From JAGPUQ01 sp050179115 (lineage in GTDB: Bacteria > Pseudomonadota > Gammaproteobacteria > Pseudomonadales > Porticoccaceae), in contig JBFXFL010000008.1 of NCBI GenBank assembly GCA_050179115.1, forward strand, positions 7,747-71,746: a stretch of DNA of 64,000 nucleotides, read 5' to 3'. Both the position numbers and the translations under genes were made by a program. Below are positions 34,862 through 43,474 of this stretch, in pieces (the stretch's first letter is position 1; each line of letters begins with the position of its first letter). A model generated the notes under the pieces. The model worked only from the letters and a program-made list of their open reading frames with translations, made no database searches and was not told the origin of the DNA.

Positions 34862-36320
34862 GCGCCACTCCCGCCGCATCGGCAAGGGCGCGGCGATAGA
34901 CCGCGAGATACTGTTCGGCGCTGCGCCGCCAACTGAAGTCGCCAGCCATGGCGTTGCGCCGCAGCGCCCGCCAGGCGGCCGGGTCGCGGTACAGGCTGAG
35001 CCCCCGCTCCAGCGCCTGCGCGAGCGCCGCCGCAGTCGGCTCGTCAAACACCAGCCCCGTCGCCGCATTGCCGTCACCGTCGTGGCGGGCGAGCACATCC
35101 ACCACGGTATCGGCGAGGCCGCCGGTGCGGTGCACCACGGGAATGGCACCATAGCGCTGGCTGTACATCTGGTTGAGCCCGCAGGGCTCGAAGCGCGAGG
35201 GCATCAGGAAAAAATCGGCGCCGGCCTCGATGCGGTGCGCGAGCCCTTCGTCGTAACCGATGCGCACTGCGACCCACTCGGGACGCTCGGCAGCGAGTAC
35301 CCGCAAACGCTCTTCCCAAGCTGCCTCGCCGCTGCCCAGCAGCACCCATTGCACGGGGAAGCCGCGCCAGGTTTCGATCACCTCCGCCACCAGATCGATG
35401 CCCTTCTGTTGCACCAGGCGGCCGACCAGCCCCAGCAGGGGGATATTCTCGGCCGCCGGCAGCCCCAGTTCCTTTTGCAGCGCTACCTTGTTGGCGCGCT
35501 TGCCGGCGTCGATCGTGGCGCGGTCGTAGGGGCTGGCGAGATACGGGTCCGTAGCAGGATTCCAGATGTCCGCGTCGATGCCGTTGAGGATTCCGGTGAA
35601 GTCATCGCGACGGTAGCGGAGCAGGCCATCAAGGCCGCAACCGTGCTCCGGCTCCAGCAACTGGCGGGCGTAGGTGGGGCTCACGGTGGTGAGCTGGTCC
35701 GCAAACACCAGCCCCGCCTTGAGAAAGGAAAACCCGCCGTAAAACTCCAGCGCGTCCGGTGTCCACCAGGCTTCGGGAAGGTCCAGTGCGTCAAACTGCG
35801 CGCGGTCGAACACACCCTGGTAAGCCTGATTGTGGATGGTGAACACGGTCGCCGGGCGTTGGGTTTCCCGGGACAGAAGAGCCGGCACCAGTCCGGTCTG
35901 CCAATCGTTGCAATGCACCAGATCCGGGCGCCAGCCGAGGCCGGCGCGATCCAGGGCGATGGCACAGAGCGCGTGGGCGAAGCCGTGAAAACGCCGCGCA
36001 TTGTCGGGCCAGTCGCGGCCGGAGGCATCGCCGTAGGGTCCGCCGGGACGTTCGAACAGGGCCGGCGCATCCACCAGCACGACAGGCAGCTCCGTCCCGG
36101 GCAGCCGGCCGCCGACCAGGGTCGCTCCCGACAGCCCGGGTACCGGACCCAGGATCATGGGTTCGGCGAGGGCCGCGCGCGCCGCCGGATAGGCGGGCAA
36201 CGCAATCCAGACCTCATGACCGAGCGTTGCGAGCGCGCGCGGCAGACTGGCGGAGACATCGGCGAGCCCACCGGTCTTGGCCAGGGGAAATACCTCGGAA
36301 CTGGCAAACAGCAGTCGCAC
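34854..36320 (-). CDS. glgA: Glycogen synthase (ADP-glucose)
   Basis: GlgA (488 aa, GT5) elongates alpha-1,4-glucan using ADP-glucose. It shows the N-terminal substrate motif FPLAKTGGLADVSASLPRAL (near residues 11-30), HCNDWQTGLVPALL, TIHNQAYQG, and in the second domain LVGRLVQQKG and the conserved FFLMPSRFEPCGLNQMYSQR (near 372-391). Length is standard. It begins 12 bases after glgB ends and overlaps ackA. Confidence 0.97.
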   Translation of the reverse strand: MRLLFASSEVFPLAKTGGLADVSASLPRALATLGHEVWIALPAYPAARAALAEPMILGPVPGLSGATLVGGRLPGTELPVVLVDAPALFERPGGPYGDASGRDWPDNARRFHGFAHALCAIALDRAGLGWRPDLVHCNDWQTGLVPALLSRETQRPATVFTIHNQAYQGVFDRAQFDALDLPEAWWTPDALEFYGGFSFLKAGLVFADQLTTVSPTYARQLLEPEHGCGLDGLLRYRRDDFTGILNGIDADIWNPATDPYLASPYDRATIDAGKRANKVALQKELGLPAAENIPLLGLVGRLVQQKGIDLVAEVIETWRGFPVQWVLLGSGEAAWEERLRVLAAERPEWVAVRIGYDEGLAHRIEAGADFFLMPSRFEPCGLNQMYSQRYGAIPVVHRTGGLADTVVDVLARHDGDGNAATGLVFDEPTAAALAQALERGLSLYRDPAAWRALRRNAMAGDFSWRRSAEQYLAVYRRALADAAGVAHG

Positions 36321-36332
36321 GAGCCCGGCGCC

Positions 36333-38540
36333 CTACCCTGGAATCCTTTGCAGAACAAGTCCAGCCAGCGGCGGCAAGGTCAGCACCAGGGAGTGGGGCC
36401 GGCCCATGGCGGGCATCGGCTGGCTGGCGATGTGGACGCCGTTGGAAACATCGCTGCCCTGGTAGTAGGTGGAATCGGAATTCAGCATTTCCCGATAGAT
36501 ACCGGACTCGGGTACGCCGATGCGATAACCGTGACGCACGACCGGCGTGAAGTTGAGGATCACGATCACAAACTCGTCCTCAGCCCGGCGCAGAAAACTG
36601 ATCACCGATTGGCTGTTGTCATGACAATCGAGCCACTCGAAACCCTGCGCTTCGAAATCGTAGCGGTGCAGCGCCGGGCACTCCCGGTGCAAGCGGTTGA
36701 GGTCACCCACCAGGCGCTGCACGCCTTGCTGATAGGGATAGGCCGACAGACCCCAGTCCAGTTCGCGGTGATGGGTCCACTCGCTGCCCTGGGCGAACTC
36801 CCCGCCCATGAACAGCAACTTGCGACCAGGCATGGTGTATTGATACAGGTAAAGCAGGCGCAGGTTGGAAAATCGTTGCCAGGGATCGCCCGGCATCTTG
36901 TCGAGCAGGGAGCGCTTGCCGTGCACCACCTCGTCGTGGGACAGCGGCAGGATGAAATTCTCGGTAAAGGCGTAGAGCAGTCCGAAGGTCAGATGATCGT
37001 GGTGGTAGCAACGGTGTACCGGATCCTCGCTCATATAGGCGAGGGTGTCGTTCATCCAGCCCATGTTCCATTTCATGCTGAAGCCCAGACCACCGACGTA
37101 GGTGGGGCGGGACACCATCGGCCAGGCGGTGGATTCCTCCGCCATGGTGAGCGCGCCGGGGTGGTGCTCATGCACGAGACAGTTCAGCTCGCGCAGAAAG
37201 TCGATCGCCTCCAGGTTTTCCCTGCCACCGTGACGGTTGGGAAGCCATTCGCCGGCCGGGCGGTCGTAATCCAGATAAAGCATCGAGGCCACGGCATCGA
37301 CCCGCAGGCCGTCGATATGGCAGGACTCCAGCCAGAACAGGGCGCTCGACAGCAGGAAGTTTTTCACCTCGTTGCGGCCATAATTGAAAATCAGCGTACC
37401 CCACTCCCGATGTTCCCCGAGGCGGGGGTCCTCGTGCTCATAGAGGGCACTGCCGTCAAAGCGGGCAAGGCCGTGGGCATCACGGGGAAAGTGCCCGGGC
37501 ACCCAGTCGAGCAGCACGCCGATGCCGGCGCGGTGGCACTGATCGACGAAATAACAGAAATCATCGAAGCCGCCGAAGCGGCTGGTAGGCGCGAAATAGC
37601 CAGTGACCTGATAACCCCAGGAACCATCGAAGGGATGTTCGCTGACCGGCATCAACTCGATGTGGGTAAAACCGAGATCGCGCACATAGGGCACCAGTTG
37701 CTCGGCGAGTTCGCGGTAATTGAGCAGACTGCCGTCGGCCGCGCGGCGCCAGGAACCCAGGTGCACCTCATAGATCGCCAGCGGGCTGTGCTGCCAGTCC
37801 CAGCGCGCGCGCGCCGCCATCCAGTCCACATCATTCCAGTCGTACGCGGCAGTGCCGACCACCACGGAAGCGGTATGCGGCGGCGTCTCGAAGCGGCGCG
37901 CATAGGGATCGATCTTGACCAGGATCGCGCCGCTGTCGCGGTTGCGGAGCTCGTACTTGTAGAGCGTTCCGGCGCCGATTCCCGGCAGAAACAACTCCCA
38001 GATGCCGCTGTCGCCGCGACTCTGCATCGGCGCCACCCGGCCGTCCCAGTGATTGAAATCGCCGACTACGCTGACCCGCTCGGCATTGGGGGCCCAGACC
38101 GCGAAGCGGGTGCCCGCGATGCCGTCGACGATCTCGGGGTGGGCACCGAGAAAACGATGGGCGTGACAGGCGCGGCCCTCCGCGAAGGCGCACAGATCCG
38201 CGCCTGGAATGCCGGTAGCGAAGCTGTAGGGATCGACAAACTCGCGGCAGGTACCGTCCGCCTCCTCTTCCCGCAGTCGCGGATGGAGACCGAGGTCGGC
38301 CGGATCGCCACGCCACTCGAACAGCGCGGTATTGCCCACCCGATCCATGGCCTGAAACCCGCGCGCGGTCTCGACCCACAGGTGTTGGGCGCGTGGTCGC
38401 AAGGCGCGCAGCAACGCCCTCCGGTCGCGCGTCTGGGGGCCCAGCAGTTCCAGCGGGTTGTGGAGGCGACCGGCGAGGATAAGGATTACCTCTTGACTCA
38501 GATCAATCGAACCGGATTCAGGAATCGGTTGTAGTTTCAT
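36333..38540 (-). CDS. glgB: 1,4-alpha-glucan branching enzyme
   Basis: GlgB (735 aa, GH13) cuts and transfers glucan chains to form alpha-1,6 branches. It has an extra N-terminal carbohydrate-binding domain (FEWRGDPADLG, then FLGAHPEIVDG), a second one with TRFAVWAPNAERVSVVGDFN, and the GH13 barrel with nucleophile in DGLRVDAVASMLY (near 410), acid/base in LTMAEESTAWP (near 466) and LPLSHDEVVHGKRSLL (near 533). The ATG at 38540 was chosen; an in-frame ATG at 38567 is possible. First gene of glgB-glgA-ackA. Confidence 0.96.
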   Translation of the reverse strand: MKLQPIPESGSIDLSQEVILILAGRLHNPLELLGPQTRDRRALLRALRPRAQHLWVETARGFQAMDRVGNTALFEWRGDPADLGLHPRLREEEADGTCREFVDPYSFATGIPGADLCAFAEGRACHAHRFLGAHPEIVDGIAGTRFAVWAPNAERVSVVGDFNHWDGRVAPMQSRGDSGIWELFLPGIGAGTLYKYELRNRDSGAILVKIDPYARRFETPPHTASVVVGTAAYDWNDVDWMAARARWDWQHSPLAIYEVHLGSWRRAADGSLLNYRELAEQLVPYVRDLGFTHIELMPVSEHPFDGSWGYQVTGYFAPTSRFGGFDDFCYFVDQCHRAGIGVLLDWVPGHFPRDAHGLARFDGSALYEHEDPRLGEHREWGTLIFNYGRNEVKNFLLSSALFWLESCHIDGLRVDAVASMLYLDYDRPAGEWLPNRHGGRENLEAIDFLRELNCLVHEHHPGALTMAEESTAWPMVSRPTYVGGLGFSMKWNMGWMNDTLAYMSEDPVHRCYHHDHLTFGLLYAFTENFILPLSHDEVVHGKRSLLDKMPGDPWQRFSNLRLLYLYQYTMPGRKLLFMGGEFAQGSEWTHHRELDWGLSAYPYQQGVQRLVGDLNRLHRECPALHRYDFEAQGFEWLDCHDNSQSVISFLRRAEDEFVIVILNFTPVVRHGYRIGVPESGIYREMLNSDSTYYQGSDVSNGVHIASQPMPAMGRPHSLVLTLPPLAGLVLQRIPG

Positions 38541-39031
38541 ATTTCTGTGCCAAAGTAAAACATGCATCAGGATGCTGCTGGGGTTCGGTTCGGGACGCGA
38601 AAAATTGCGCCGTAGGGAACATTTCGCGATCTAGCGCACCCTAACCTGATTACTGCTCCTACTGGGGCAAAATCTGCGCCGCTGCCAGGTCCCAGTATCG
38701 CAAGGGGAATGCGGCGGCGCCATGACGACTCCATACCGAACCGAGGCTCGACCACAATACTTTCCATCACTTTCCATCGCACGGCAGCCGCCGGCACAAA
38801 GCTTGCCCCTTTAAAGCGTGTTGACAGCTTGCCCGGTGAAACTTCCGACAAGGCTTTCTAACGAAGTGAAGCGCGCAGAAATTCGAGGCGGAATGATGGA
38901 ACGGGACCTCATCATCGAATTGTCACAGGCGGCAATGACAATTCGTGTTGCACCCAGTTCCCCGCACCGGAACGCCGGCACCGGCGCACCGCCCCGCGCT
39001 GACTGCGTCTGCCCAACCAGGAGCAATCGAA
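38541..39031. other. Divergent control region between glgB and glgC
   Basis: These 491 bases separate two divergent glycogen transcription units and contain no convincing gene. A perfect TTGACA occurs at 38821-38826 on the plus strand, but no good -10 box is found 16-18 bases further. TTTCCATCAC/TTTCCATCGC is a tandem near-repeat at 38761-38780. The right end holds the glgC ribosome-binding site AGGAG, 8 bases before the ATG at 39032. Space is ample for regulator sites or a leader RNA. Confidence 0.5.
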
Positions 39032-40306
39032 ATGAAGTTCCCCGCTATTCATGCTGACCATTCGTACGCGCCGCGGGAAACGCTGGCACTCATCCTGGCC
39101 GGCGGCTCCGGCACCCGATTGCACGATCTGACGCGCTGGCACGCCAAGCCCGCGGTGCCCTTCGGAGGGGTCTACAAGACCATCGATTTTCCACTGTCGA
39201 ACTGCGTCAACTCCGACATTCGCAAAATCTTCATTCTCACCCAGTACAAGTCGCACTCTCTCAACAGCCATATCCACAAGGGCTGGCACCTGCTGCATCC
39301 GGAGCTGGACGAGTTCATCGAGTTGCTGCCCGCCCAGCAGCGTACCCGCGACTGCTGGTATCTGGGCACCGCCGACGCCGTGCACCAGAACCTGGATCTC
39401 ATTCGCGAGCAGCAGCCCGCCCATGTGTTGGTGCTCGCCGGCGACCATATCTACAAGATGGATTATCGGCTGATGCTGAATCGCCACATCGAGAGCGGCG
39501 CCGACATGACCATCGGCTGTCTCCCGGTGCCATTGCGGGAGGCACAGGACTTCGGTGTGATGACCGTCGACGATGCCGGCTGGGTGCAGGCCTTCCGTGA
39601 AAAGCCGTCGCATCCCACACCCTGGCCCGAAGACTCCACGCGAGCTCTGGCCTCGATGGGGATTTACGTGTTCGCGCGGGAGTTTCTCGAACGGATACTC
39701 GATCATGACGCCCATAGCACCAACTCCTGTCACGATTTCGGCAGGGACATCATTCCCCATCTGATCGGTAACGCCCGCATCGCAGCGCATTATTTCGAGG
39801 AACCCGCCACCCATGTGGCTGGCTACTGGCGCGATGTCGGTACCGTCGACAGCTACTACCAGGCCCACATGGATCTGCTCGCCGTGACTCCGCCCCTCGA
39901 CCTGTACGATCGCGACTGGCCCATCTGGACCTATCAGGAACAGTTGCCGCCCTGCAAGTTCGTGTTCGACGACGACGACCGTCGCGGCCAGGCGACGGAT
40001 TCGATGGTGGCGGCCGGCTGCATAGTTTCCGGCGCCACCGTGCGCCATTCGCTGCTCAGCACCAATGTCCGGGTCAACAGCTACAGCAGGATTGAAGACT
40101 CGGTGATCCTCCCCAACGTCGACATCGGTCGCAACTGCTACCTGCGCAAAGTGGTGGTGGACACCGGCTGCGCCATTCCCCCCGGCACCGTGATCGGCGT
40201 GGACGCGGGGGCGGACGCGCGGCGTTTTCATGTGTCGCCCCAAGGGATCACGCTGGTTTCGGCAGAGATGTTGGCGCGACAGGTGCCGGAGAGCCATGTC
40301 GCCTGA
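39032..40306 (+). CDS. glgC: Glucose-1-phosphate adenylyltransferase (ADP-glucose pyrophosphorylase)
   Basis: GlgC (424 aa) makes ADP-glucose from glucose-1-phosphate and ATP, normally the controlled step of glycogen synthesis. Motifs include LALILAGGSGTRLHDLT, HAKPAVPFGGVYKTIDFPLS, WYLGTADAVHQNL, LAGDHIYKMDY, FREKPSHP and the C-terminal left-handed beta-helix region with NSYSRIEDSVILPNVDIGRN. The ATG at 39032 has AGGAG 8 bases upstream. Its end overlaps the GH57 gene by 11 bases. Confidence 0.97.
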   Translation: MKFPAIHADHSYAPRETLALILAGGSGTRLHDLTRWHAKPAVPFGGVYKTIDFPLSNCVNSDIRKIFILTQYKSHSLNSHIHKGWHLLHPELDEFIELLPAQQRTRDCWYLGTADAVHQNLDLIREQQPAHVLVLAGDHIYKMDYRLMLNRHIESGADMTIGCLPVPLREAQDFGVMTVDDAGWVQAFREKPSHPTPWPEDSTRALASMGIYVFAREFLERILDHDAHSTNSCHDFGRDIIPHLIGNARIAAHYFEEPATHVAGYWRDVGTVDSYYQAHMDLLAVTPPLDLYDRDWPIWTYQEQLPPCKFVFDDDDRRGQATDSMVAAGCIVSGATVRHSLLSTNVRVNSYSRIEDSVILPNVDIGRNCYLRKVVVDTGCAIPPGTVIGVDAGADARRFHVSPQGITLVSAEMLARQVPESHVA

Positions 40307-42017
40307 GTACGCGGCCGCACCTGAGCAAATCGCTGACACTCGCACCGATGTCGTGTTGTGCTGGCACATGCACCAGCCCGAATACCGGGAATCGGACACC
40401 GGCCGCTACCAGCAACCCTGGACCTACCTGCACGGCATCAAGGACTACACCGACATGGCGGCCGCCATCGAGGCGATACCGGAAGCGCGGGCGGTGGTCA
40501 ATTTCAGTCCCACCCTGCTGGAACAGATCGACGACTACGCCCGGCGTTTACGGACCTACCTAGATCACGGGGAGGATCTGCCCGACCCGGTACTGGAGTG
40601 GCTGGTCGCCGAGCAACTACCCGCCGATCCCGAGGTGCGGGCCCGGATCGCCGCCCAGGGGTTGCGCGCCAACGAGCAGCGGCTGATCGCGCGTTTCCCC
40701 CCCTATGCGCGCCTCGCCGCCATGGCCCGCCAGGCCAGCGACGATGCCAGGATCCTGCCCTATCTGTCCGAACAGTTTTTTTTCGACCTGCTGGTGTGGT
40801 ATCACCTGGCCTGGTGCGGGGAGTCGCTGCGCACCGGGGACGATCGGGTAAGGCGGTTGATGGCGCAGGAAACTAACTTCGGCCCCGACCAGCGTCGCCT
40901 CCTCCTCACGGTGATCGCCGATGCCCTCGCCGGCGTCATCCCGCGCTACCGGGCCCTGGCCGAACAGGGCCGCATCGAGCTGTCCGTCACACCCTACAGT
41001 CACCCCATCCTGCCGCTATTGCTTGACCTCCAGAGTGCCCGCGAGGCGGTTCCCGACCTGCCGCTGCCACACTGCCATTATCCGGGTGGCGAGGCACGGG
41101 TGCGGAATCAACTGGCGCGTGCCCGGGTGGTGTTCGAGGGGTTTTTCGGCAGCACCCCGGCGGGCTGCTGGCCCTCGGAAGGAGCCCTCAGCGAAGCCGC
41201 AGTCAGGCAGATCGGGGCGGCGGGTTTCCGCTGGACCGCGAGCGGCCAGGCCGTACTGCGCAACAGCCGCGGCCCGGCCGACCCGGAATCGCCCTGCATT
41301 CACCACGCTTATCGGCTCAGGGAGCTGACCCCCGTCCTTTTTTTTCGCGACGACCGCCTCTCCGACAAAATCGGATTCGAGTACGCGACCTGGCATGCCG
41401 AGGACGCGGTCGCCGATCTGGTTCACCATCTGCAGAACATCGACCGCGCCTGCCAGGACCGGCAGCACCGGGTGGTTTCCATCGTTCTCGATGGCGAGAA
41501 CTGCTGGGAGTACTACCCTCACAATGGGGAATTCTTCCTGCACGCGCTCTACCAGACCCTGGGCCGCCACCCGCGCTTGCGGCTGACCACTTTTTCGAAC
41601 TCCGGCGCGGATGCCAGCGCTCCCCTTCCGCTGGCGCACCTCATGGCTGGCAGCTGGGTCTACGGCACCCTCACCACCTGGATCGGAGACCCTGACAAGA
41701 ATCGCGCCTGGGAAATGCTCTGTGCCGCCAAGGCCGTCTATGACGAGGTGGTGGCGGCGGGCGAGATGGACGCCCCGCAGCGGGAGCTGGCGGAGCGGCA
41801 ACTGGCCCTGTGCGAAGCGTCGGACTGGTGCTGGTGGTTTGGCGACTACAATCCGGCCACTTCCGTAGCGGAATTCGACGCCCTGTTTCGCAGTCATCTG
41901 GGACAGCTTTACCGACTGCTCGGCCGGCCGCTGCCGGCCGCACTGTCCAGCACCCAGTTCGTGGGCCACGGCGCGCCGGAGCTCGGCGGTGTGATGCGCC
42001 GCGGCCAGGACGGCTGA
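40296..42017 (+). CDS. Glycoside hydrolase family 57 protein (alpha-amylase/glucanotransferase type)
   Basis: The 573-aa protein begins MSPEYAAAPEQIADTR; the start overlaps the glgC stop. GH57 features are VVLCWHMHQPEYR at the N-terminus, IELSVTPYSHPILPLL near residue 228, and GCWPSEGALSEAAV near 290, where the Glu is the likely nucleophile. DGENCWEYYPHNGEFFL near 398 fits the same family. It acts on alpha-glucans, as hydrolase, branching enzyme or transferase; sequence alone does not decide. Translational overlap with glgC and the following malQ argue for a role in glycogen or maltodextrin turnover. Confidence 0.88.
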   Translation: MSPEYAAAPEQIADTRTDVVLCWHMHQPEYRESDTGRYQQPWTYLHGIKDYTDMAAAIEAIPEARAVVNFSPTLLEQIDDYARRLRTYLDHGEDLPDPVLEWLVAEQLPADPEVRARIAAQGLRANEQRLIARFPPYARLAAMARQASDDARILPYLSEQFFFDLLVWYHLAWCGESLRTGDDRVRRLMAQETNFGPDQRRLLLTVIADALAGVIPRYRALAEQGRIELSVTPYSHPILPLLLDLQSAREAVPDLPLPHCHYPGGEARVRNQLARARVVFEGFFGSTPAGCWPSEGALSEAAVRQIGAAGFRWTASGQAVLRNSRGPADPESPCIHHAYRLRELTPVLFFRDDRLSDKIGFEYATWHAEDAVADLVHHLQNIDRACQDRQHRVVSIVLDGENCWEYYPHNGEFFLHALYQTLGRHPRLRLTTFSNSGADASAPLPLAHLMAGSWVYGTLTTWIGDPDKNRAWEMLCAAKAVYDEVVAAGEMDAPQRELAERQLALCEASDWCWWFGDYNPATSVAEFDALFRSHLGQLYRLLGRPLPAALSSTQFVGHGAPELGGVMRRGQDG

Positions 42018-42029
42018 GAGCGGCCGGCG

Positions 42030-43439
42030 GTGACAGATGCCGCCGCTTCACAGGGTCCGCTGACGGGCCGCGCCAGCGGCGTATTGCTCCACCCTTCCTC
42101 GCTGCCGGGCCCGGGGCCGCATGGCACCTTCGAGGCAGCCTATCGGTTTGTCGATTTTCTCGCGGCGGCGGGGTTCGGCTACTGGCAGATGTTGCCGCTG
42201 GGACCCACCGACCGCTACGGCTCGCCCTATCAGTCCGAGTCCGCCTTTGCCGGCAACCCCAGGTTGCTGGCGCCCGATCTGGAGGCCAGGGTGGCAGAGC
42301 CGTGGCTGGGGTCGGAGTTCACGGATTTTCTCGACGCCACCCATCACTGGCTGGACGATTACGCACTCTATCGGGTAATCCGGACCCGTCACCCCGATTG
42401 CGGCTGGCACCAGTGGCCGGAACCGCTGCGCCACCGCCACCCCGACGCCCTGGCGGCGGTGCGGCGGGAGGGTACCGATATGTATCGGGCGGTACAGATC
42501 GAGCAATTCCGGTTTGATCACCAGTGGCGAGCGTTGCGGGGCTATGCCGCAGCCCGGGGCGTGCGCGTGATTGGCGACCTCCCGCTGTTCGTGGCTTACG
42601 ACAGCGCCGATGTCTGGAGCCATCCGGAGCAGTTCCTGCTGGACGAAGCCGGCCGGGCCTTGGCCGTGGCGGGGGTGCCGCCGGATTATTTCTCCGCCAC
42701 CGGCCAGTGGTGGGGGAACCCCCATTACCGCTGGGAAGCGATGGCGCGGGATGGGTTCCGCTGGTGGCGCCAGCGCCTGAATCACCTGACGCGACAGTTC
42801 GACCTGGTGCGTTTCGACCACTTTCGCGGTCTCGAAGCCTGCTGGGAAATCCCGGCCGGCGCCGCCTCGGCGGCCGAGGGCCGCTGGGTGCCCGGCCCCG
42901 GAGCACAACTGCTGGATGCACTGGCCCAGGACCATTCGCCGCTGCCCCTGATCGCCGAGGATCTGGGCGTGATCACCCCGGCAGTGGAGGAGCTGCGCGA
43001 CCGCTATGGCCTGCCGGGCATGAAGATCCTCCAGTTCGCCTTCGACAGCGATGCCAGCAATCCCTACCTGCCCCACAACCATCCATCCAACGCGGTGGTC
43101 TATACCGGTACCCACGACAACGACACCACCCTCGGCTGGTTTCGCGGACTCGCCACCGCGCACCGGCAACGCGTGCTCGAATATCTTGGTCTGCCCCCCG
43201 ACTCCATGCCCTGGCCACTGATCCGCGCCGCCTTGGCCTCGGCGGCGCGGCTGACAATCATTCCGATGCAGGATTTATTGGGGCTGGGCAGCGCGCGGCG
43301 GATGAACATCCCCGGCACCTGCGGTGGCGGCAACTGGCGTTTTCGCTTCACCTGGGAAGAAGTTCCGGACCATCTGGCCGCGCACTTGCGGGAACTGAAC
43401 TGCCGTTACGAGCGCGCTCCGACGGCGCCGCGACCCTGA
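42030..43439 (+). CDS. malQ: 4-alpha-glucanotransferase (amylomaltase)
   Basis: MalQ (469 aa, GH77) transfers glucan segments between maltodextrins and releases glucose. Visible are ASGVLLHPSSLPGPGPHGTF at the N-terminus, WQMLPLGPTDRYGSPYQSES, the nucleophile region RFDHFRGLEACWEIP near 265, LIAEDLGVITPAVEELRD with the acid/base Glu near 308, and YTGTHDNDTTLGWF. The start is a GTG 12 bases after the GH57 stop. Third gene of glgC-GH57-malQ. Confidence 0.95.
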   Translation: MTDAAASQGPLTGRASGVLLHPSSLPGPGPHGTFEAAYRFVDFLAAAGFGYWQMLPLGPTDRYGSPYQSESAFAGNPRLLAPDLEARVAEPWLGSEFTDFLDATHHWLDDYALYRVIRTRHPDCGWHQWPEPLRHRHPDALAAVRREGTDMYRAVQIEQFRFDHQWRALRGYAAARGVRVIGDLPLFVAYDSADVWSHPEQFLLDEAGRALAVAGVPPDYFSATGQWWGNPHYRWEAMARDGFRWWRQRLNHLTRQFDLVRFDHFRGLEACWEIPAGAASAAEGRWVPGPGAQLLDALAQDHSPLPLIAEDLGVITPAVEELRDRYGLPGMKILQFAFDSDASNPYLPHNHPSNAVVYTGTHDNDTTLGWFRGLATAHRQRVLEYLGLPPDSMPWPLIRAALASAARLTIIPMQDLLGLGSARRMNIPGTCGGGNWRFRFTWEEVPDHLAAHLRELNCRYERAPTAPRP

Positions 43440-43474
43440 GTTAGCAGGGCACGCGCCGCGAACGATCGCCGCGT

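Noticed and set aside
34752..38534. 1260-codon open frame on the plus strand opposite ackA, glgA and glgB
   Set aside because: It runs antisense across three well-supported genes and has His/Gln/Arg-rich composition typical of GC-rich shadow frames. No domain is recognisable.
38818..39057. 79-codon plus-strand frame overlapping the glgC start
   Set aside because: An internal ATG has a modest GAGG upstream, but the sequence is not protein-like and it runs into glgC in another frame.
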